Below are positions 60,218 through 64,000 of a stretch of DNA of 64,000 bases, one piece after another. The translations under genes and the position numbers were made by a program. This stretch comes from Neoarius graeffei (lineage: Eukaryota > Chordata > Actinopteri > Siluriformes > Ariidae). The DNA is taken from NCBI RefSeq assembly GCF_027579695.1, contig NC_083577.1:35991698-36055697 (forward strand). The letters are read 5' to 3'. Below the pieces are notes generated by a model. It saw only the letters and a program-made list of their open reading frames with translations. It had not been told where the DNA came from and did no database searches. The stretch's first letter is position 1, and the number at the start of each line of letters is the position of its first letter.

Positions 60218-61947
60218 TACATGTATACACAAAATGGAATCATTTGCTGACAGCTCAGTCCCCCCCGGTTCAAAAATCCTATCTGCGCCCCTGGTCTAGA
60301 CCAACCCAGGCTGTGTACTGTCTAGCCTGGGGTTAGCCATTGAAGTTTTATTTTTCTCTATTTAGTTGTACTTTGTATGGTTGGTTTATTTCCTTGGCTG
60401 TTTAAGTATTAATACGGTAACAGAATATCACACTAAGTGTTATTCTGTCATTCAGTTGGCACTAGAACTTTCTTGTCTAGAAGTTCAGCACTTCTTGTAC
60501 TTGACGTTTGCACTCATTGTACATCGCTCTGAATAATAGCGTCTGCTAAATGCCATGTCATGGAATAATGTAATACATACTTTTATTTTGTACACTGGAA
60601 GATCACAGAGAAGCCCTCAGAGATACAGTAGCTTACACATAAAAAAAACCCTGGTCTTACTGATGTTTAGAGTTAAATGAATACTGAAGATGATTAGTTT
60701 ATATAAAACTGTAAAACTATGTCTCACCTATGCTGTCGTAAGGAATCTGGATGGTATCAGATGAGATCCAGACTGAGGTGTAAATGAGCAGACAAAGGGG
60801 CATCATTCCCATCGCCAGGATGGATGAACAAGTTGTCATACTGATACTGTGGGCAGGATGTCAAAATCATACACTATGTTTAGAACTAAAAGATTAGCTA
60901 AGCATATTGCATGCTACATGTTAGCTCAGATTATGAACAATACTAGAAGATAGCAATCTATTACAAATGTGTGACTGTTGGTGTGTGTGTGTGTAGATTC
61001 ATTCTCTGACAAGGTCAAAGAAACATATAAATACAGAACCAAAAATACATGTGAGTATGTGGCTTTTAATATATACACTATATAGCCACAAGTTTGTGGA
61101 CACCTGACATTACACCCATATGTGCTTGTTGAACATCCCTTTTCAGATTTATTCCCACTTTGCTGTTATAATAACCTCCACTCTTCTGGGAAGGCTTTCC
61201 ATTATATTTTGGAGCATTAGTGAGGTCAAGGATTGATGTTGTGTGAGGAGGCCTGGGGCTCAGTCAGTGTTCCAGTTCATTCCTAAGGTGTTCAGTTAGG
61301 GTTGAGGTCAGGGCTCTGTGAAGGACTCTTGAGTTCTTCCACTCCAATTTTGGTAAACCATGTCTTCCTGGACCACACAGGGGCATTGTCATGCTAGAAC
61401 ATGTTTGGGTCTCTTAGTTCCAGTGAAGGGAATTTTTAACGCAGCAGCATACAAAGACATTCTGTACAACTGTGCTTCCAGTTTTGTTTCAACAGTTTGG
61501 GGAAGAGCCACATATAGGTGTGAGATCAGGTGTCCACAAAACTTTGTCCATGTAGTATATTATATTACAGTTGAATTCTGAGTTCTGGTTTGGCAGAAGG
61601 CATTGATTAGTTTCTCTCTCTCTGGCAGCAGTACAGGCTTTATGACAAACTACACATTTACATGAATGAGCTTGTTCTTATACTTTAGTATTTCTATAGT
61701 AACTGGTTACATGTTTTTAAAAATGGGTCAAATTGCTGATACGGTAAGGCATTCTGTGAGGAAATACTTATTTAGTTAAAGTGCTAGTGTTGGCACATTT
61801 TAACTGTAACCTTTCTGACATGACAGTGTTCAGGACAGAGGACGTTACGCTTTCTAATTTCTTTGTAACATAGCAAATTGCATTTATTTTATATGTCTTA
61901 ATAATTTCAAGAAAGAGAAAAGAAGCTGTTGAGGGAATGACTTAGGG

Positions 61948-62017
<70 letters not shown>

Positions 62018-62678
62018 GTATATAATTTCAAGTGGTAACAGGAACTAACTTGTTTTGCGGCTGTTCAACAACATTAAATGTAAGTTTTAGCAGATACGAG
62101 GTAACAATTTGTTTGCGTTGGCAAATTTCTTGCATGTAGAAGGAATAAAATACTTTCGGGTATGCTGTTATTAGAAAACAATCAGCTTCACGTCAGACCA
62201 TATCGCGCCACCCAGTTGTTGATTAAATTCCTATAACAGTTATATTTCTTATGTAGCTAAGTGGGAACAAGTTAGGCCAATTTATTATGTGCTCTCACCT
62301 GAGATCCATGTCTCCATCCAGCCAGTAGGTGATGACATTGGAGTTGGTGCCTCCAGGACAGCAGCCCATGATTAAGATGACCACAGCCTGTATGGGAAGC
62401 ACCTGGAAGACTAGGGCGAAGATGAATGCAGTGAAGGGCATGATGCCAAATTGGCAGAGAAAGCCAATGAAGATACCCCATGGTCGGCGGATGTGTGCCC
62501 AGAGCTTGTGCACCTCCACTGTGCAGCCCATGGCAAACATGACCATGGCCAACATAACAGTGAGCACAACGCTTAGGACTGTGCTGAGGATAATGTTAAA
62601 ATTACTCTCTGGCACAAGACATGATGTGCCAGAGCACACAGTAGCATTGACATTGCAGGTCTCTATAGGTGTTGACAT
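49520..62678 (-). CDS. slc10a2: slc10a2, apical sodium/bile acid cotransporter ASBT (complete)
   Basis: Six coding exons on the minus strand: 62678-62299, 60846-60728, 52949-52861, 52732-52557, 52329-52172 and 49701-49520, GT-AG and in phase, giving 367 aa (human 348). The start [17 protein letters not shown] was chosen because it aligns in length with the human N-terminus; an in-frame ATG eight codons upstream is less likely. N11-A-T is the conserved glycosylation site. CCPGGTNSN (106-114) and ETGFQNSQL (262-270) are the family's sodium/bile-salt site motifs. Hydrophobic segments recur throughout, as expected for a multi-pass membrane carrier. The tail after LYKKYY is hydrophilic and poorly conserved. 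It imports bile acids with sodium at the apical membrane of gut epithelium. Intron 2 (7.8 kb) carries the twin hAT inverted repeat; intron 5 carries a Tc1-like fossil. Confidence 0.95.
49990..50150 (-). mobile_element. degenerate V-SINE fragment
   Basis: AACACAGGGAGAACATGAG, AACTCCACACAGCCAGTAAC and CCACCACTGTTCCACC follow the V-SINE order with many differences; an old copy. Confidence 0.5.
50497..51742 (-). pseudogene. Tc1-like transposase fossil
   Basis: [20 protein letters not shown], then after frame slips [77 protein letters not shown], then (after the SINE) [17 protein letters not shown] and [13 protein letters not shown] replaces WSDE beside the first Asp; NPTEH keeps the Glu. Two or more frameshifts near the N-terminus plus a SINE insertion. 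Confidence 0.82.
50723..50955 (-). mobile_element. tRNA-derived SINE (not V-SINE)
   Basis: Flanked by exact 14-bp duplication GACTGGGCCATTCT (50709-50722, 50956-50969). Minus strand: GGCGTCGTGGCTCAGGTGG head (A box), GGGTTCGGTTC (B box), then TCTCTACACTGTCCTATCC AAATAAAGG and a G/T/TA-rich tail, read on plus as a 20-plus C or G run and (TA)n. Only copy of this SINE in the window. Confidence 0.8.
53003..53130. repeat. (GATA)n/(GATG)n microsatellite
   Basis: About 32 tetranucleotide units, with five GATG units inside the GATA run. In slc10a2 intron 2, about 55 bases from exon 3. Confidence 0.95.
53331..53708 (+). mobile_element. V-SINE
   Basis: Full copy; ATATAGAGG on both sides. Confidence 0.93.
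53711..54730. repeat. mosaic of unclassified dispersed repeats
   Basis: Shares blocks with 46060-46345 and 18475-18510. 54513-54548 is a stray end of Tc1-like A (GGGTTCACAAACTTTCAAGC). 54151-54200 is (TAATC)n following GGGTCAATAAAGTTTTATC, a LINE/SINE 3' tail. Confidence 0.5.
55075..55147. repeat. (TA)n microsatellite
   Basis: About 36 TA units beside the MITE; the equivalent run in the right copy is at 60146-60200. Confidence 0.9.
55148..55673. mobile_element. 528-bp Tc1/mariner MITE, copy 4
   Basis: Inside the left hAT; left end reads CTACTGTTCAAAAG. Target TA merges into the (TA)n run. Confidence 0.85.
56020..57165 (-). mobile_element. L2-clade LINE, 5'-truncated, left copy
   Basis: Minus strand; reverse-transcriptase C-terminal frame 57151-56453 ([60 protein letters not shown]) with a one-base slip near 56480 that changes the last residues. 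Ends with (CTTGC)n, seen on plus as AAGGCAAGGCAAGGCAAG. Confidence 0.85.
56343..56397. repeat. (TA)n microsatellite
   Basis: About 27 TA units in the 3' UTR of the left L2 fragment; the right copy has only AAATATAATTT here. Confidence 0.9.
58165..59275 (+). mobile_element. L2-clade LINE, 5'-truncated, right copy
   Basis: Open frame 58180-58914 (244 aa) ending [15 protein letters not shown]; the C-terminal third of an L2 reverse transcriptase, without the catalytic FADD part. 3' UTR ends AAATAAACTTGCCTTGCC and (CTTGC)n. Confidence 0.87.
59618..60145. mobile_element. 528-bp Tc1/mariner MITE, copy 5
   Basis: Inverted relative to copy 4, at the same site of the right hAT. Confidence 0.87.
61076..61556. 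mobile_element. Tc1/mariner-type MITE
   Basis: Left end CACTATATAGCCACAAGTTT GTGGACACC; right end GGTGTCCACAAAACTTTGTC CATGTAGT. Interior matches parts of the decayed element at 35610-36097. In slc10a2 intron 1. Confidence 0.65.
61949..62014. repeat. (TA)n microsatellite
   Basis: About 32 TA units in slc10a2 intron 1. Confidence 0.95.
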
Positions 62679-63649
62679 GATGAATCCAGCACTCAAACTC
62701 ATAGAATTTAATAAATAAGAAAATAAATATTCAAAACCCAGAAATAAACCTGCAAGCAATGCAAAAAAAAAATCAATAATTGTTGTTGTTAAAAGGTGTA
62801 GATTCCAAAATTGACAGGTTAAGAAGAAGAAGGAAGGGAGGATTTTGGAAAGGATCCTGCTGATCTTTGGGTCTTTTGCTCTTTCTTTCTTAACTGTTCC
62901 CTCCCTCCTGCTGCCTGACACGAGAATGGCACAAGGCACACAGAGACTCTTCATAGGCTTAGTGCCCTTTAAAACCTGTTCAGAACAAATAAAAATGGGC
63001 AAAGCCATGAAAAACGAACTTGTGCCAAATGTTTTTATGGGGTCATTGTCCAAATATACTTATAAAAGCAAGAAAAACTGTAATTGTTCACCTTTAGGGA
63101 CAATAAATGTTCTTTTATAACGTTATGACATGTAATTTTATAGTGCCCTTCAAAGGCCCACACACCACCACTACCATCATCATCATCACCATCATCACCA
63201 TCACAACTACTTAGTGGGGATCATGGCTGCTATGAGACACAAGATATGTGTCAGAGTGGAATGATGATAGTAAAACAATAGGGCATGTGTTGTAAAACTC
63301 ACATAAGAGGTTATATTACAGATATGGGAACGAGAATTACTTAGCATGCCTTTCAGACTTCACACACACACACACCTACACACACACACACTGGGTATAA
63401 AGTTAAAGTTTAAAAACCTAAACTGAATACTGTAGCTGAAAATTAGCTGAACACAGAATATTCAAAGTTCAGCAGATGATTTTTGTCCACTGAGTACATT
63501 GATTGCAAGGAACCAAACCATGAAGCAAACATATAATTTTTGAAAAATAGTTATGTCTTAAATACAGCCAAAAAATAATACAACCAAAATCAATGCAGCA
63601 TATTTATTCAAGCTATTTAGAATTTGAAAGCATTGTTGCCCAGTATTGG
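62679..63649. other. slc10a2 upstream region, with microsatellites
   Basis: 5' of the slc10a2 start codon on the minus strand. No TATA box can be placed with confidence. (CAT/CAC)n at 63165-63203 and (CA)n at 63361-63390. No other gene seen. Confidence 0.5.
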
Positions 63650-63695
63650 GTGGCACAGTGGTGCAGTGGTTAGCACTGTCGCCTCACAGCAAGAA
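63650..63695 (+). mobile_element. V-SINE head fragment
   Basis: GGTGGCACAGTGGTGCAGTG to CACAGCAAGAAGG, then direct join to Tc1-like sequence. Only the tRNA-like half is present. Confidence 0.8.
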
Positions 63696-64000
63696 GGACT
63701 TTGACTTGGTCATTCCAAAACATTAACTTTATTCTTCTTTAATCATTCTTTGGTAGAACAACTTGTGTGCTTAGGGTCGTTGTCCTGCTGCATGACCCAC
63801 CTTCTCTTGAGATTCAGTTCATGGACAGATGTCCTGACATTTTCCTTTAGAATTCGCTGATATAATTCAGAATTCATTGTTCCATCAATGATGGCAAGCT
63901 GTCCTGGCCCAGATGCAGCAAAACAGGCCCAAACCATGATACTACCACCACCATGTTTCACAGATGGGATAAGGTTCTTATGCTGGAATGCAGTGTTTTC
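63696..64000 (-). pseudogene. partial Tc1-like transposase, same family as element A
   Basis: Matches 4266-4565 of Tc1-like A with few differences: [56 protein letters not shown]. It lacks everything beyond the catalytic-Glu side, where the V-SINE head begins, and runs off the window end. Confidence 0.85.

Larger units (their letters stand above)
57594..60293 (+). mobile_element. composite hAT element, right copy
   Basis: Ends CACGGGCGCAGATAG and CTATCTGCGCCCCTG; exact 8-bp duplication GTCTAGAC (57586-57593, 60294-60301). From about 57626 to 57795 it has sequence absent in the left copy. Frame [18 protein letters not shown] (57906-57970) resembles the N-terminus of TTF/ZMYM-type hAT transposases; the rest of the transposase is missing, replaced by L2 (about 58165-59275) and MITE (59618-60145). 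Confidence 0.82.
54735..60560 (+). mobile_element. LINE 3' part (L2/Rex1-like), split by two hAT elements
   Basis: Left piece to 54981 encodes [20 protein letters not shown] ... [17 protein letters not shown], the C-terminus of a fish LINE reverse transcriptase; right piece 60302-60560 carries the 3' UTR with CATCGCTCTGAATAATAGCG and TCTGCTAAATGCCATG. The undisturbed sequence is recovered by joining across one copy of each hAT duplication, showing the LINE is older. Confidence 0.65.

Overview
The window looks like teleost fish DNA: four spliced vertebrate protein genes sit in a sea of fish-type repeats (V-SINEs related to zebrafish DANA, Tc1-like elements, hAT, Kolobok/T2-like, piggyBac-like, Harbinger-like and ISL2EU-like DNA elements, L2-clade LINEs). 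Species cannot be fixed from the sequence alone.

Host genes, left to right: the last three coding exons of poglut2 (kdelc1; + strand, 2953-6181, ending in a KDEL signal); complete tex30 (+, five coding exons, 7912-14107, 224 aa); complete nepro (+, nine coding exons, 27072-41043, 536 aa); and complete slc10a2 (ileal bile-acid transporter ASBT; - strand, six coding exons, 62678 down to 49520, 367 aa). All exon joins obey GT-AG and keep phase. poglut2 and tex30 are head to tail as in human 13q33, and SLC10A2 also maps to 13q33 in human; nepro between them is from elsewhere relative to human. The genes share no pathway: ER O-glucosylation of EGF repeats, an alpha/beta-hydrolase-fold protein of unknown substrate, a nucleolar RNase MRP/rRNA-processing factor, and sodium/bile-acid uptake.

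Repeats by region. 1-2952 (poglut2 intron): tandem AT-rich repeat, L2-type 3' ends, a possible solo LTR and a 528-bp TA-flanked MITE. 3770-5448: Tc1-like element with a full-length transposase frame but a Glu-to-Lys change at the third catalytic residue. tex30 intron 1: a hAT element (8596-11260, 8-bp TSD) holding two abutting ISL2EU-like derivatives. 14-27 kb between tex30 and nepro: V-SINEs, a retroelement LTR, a Crypton exon, a 5-kb hAT carrying a Tc1 carrying a SINE, then a fold-back TTAA element whose right arm is split by a TAA-flanked element built from an 11-bp phased motif; this fold-back ends 88 bp before the nepro start codon. nepro introns: a SINE dimer, a Harbinger-like MITE inside a SINE inside a tandem repeat, ISL2EU-like and T2-like elements. 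42.8-52.1 kb: three more Tc1-like fossils, one carrying a piggyBac-like MITE and two SINEs. slc10a2 intron 2: two copies of one composite hAT element, head to head, 25 bp apart, each with its own 8-bp TSD, inside an older LINE.

The most distinctive structures are the twin hAT inverted repeat (54974-60301), the 11-bp phased array (25663-26860) and the ISL2EU-like derivatives, which preserve a convergent two-gene layout (THAP exon at one end, a second protein's first exon at the other).
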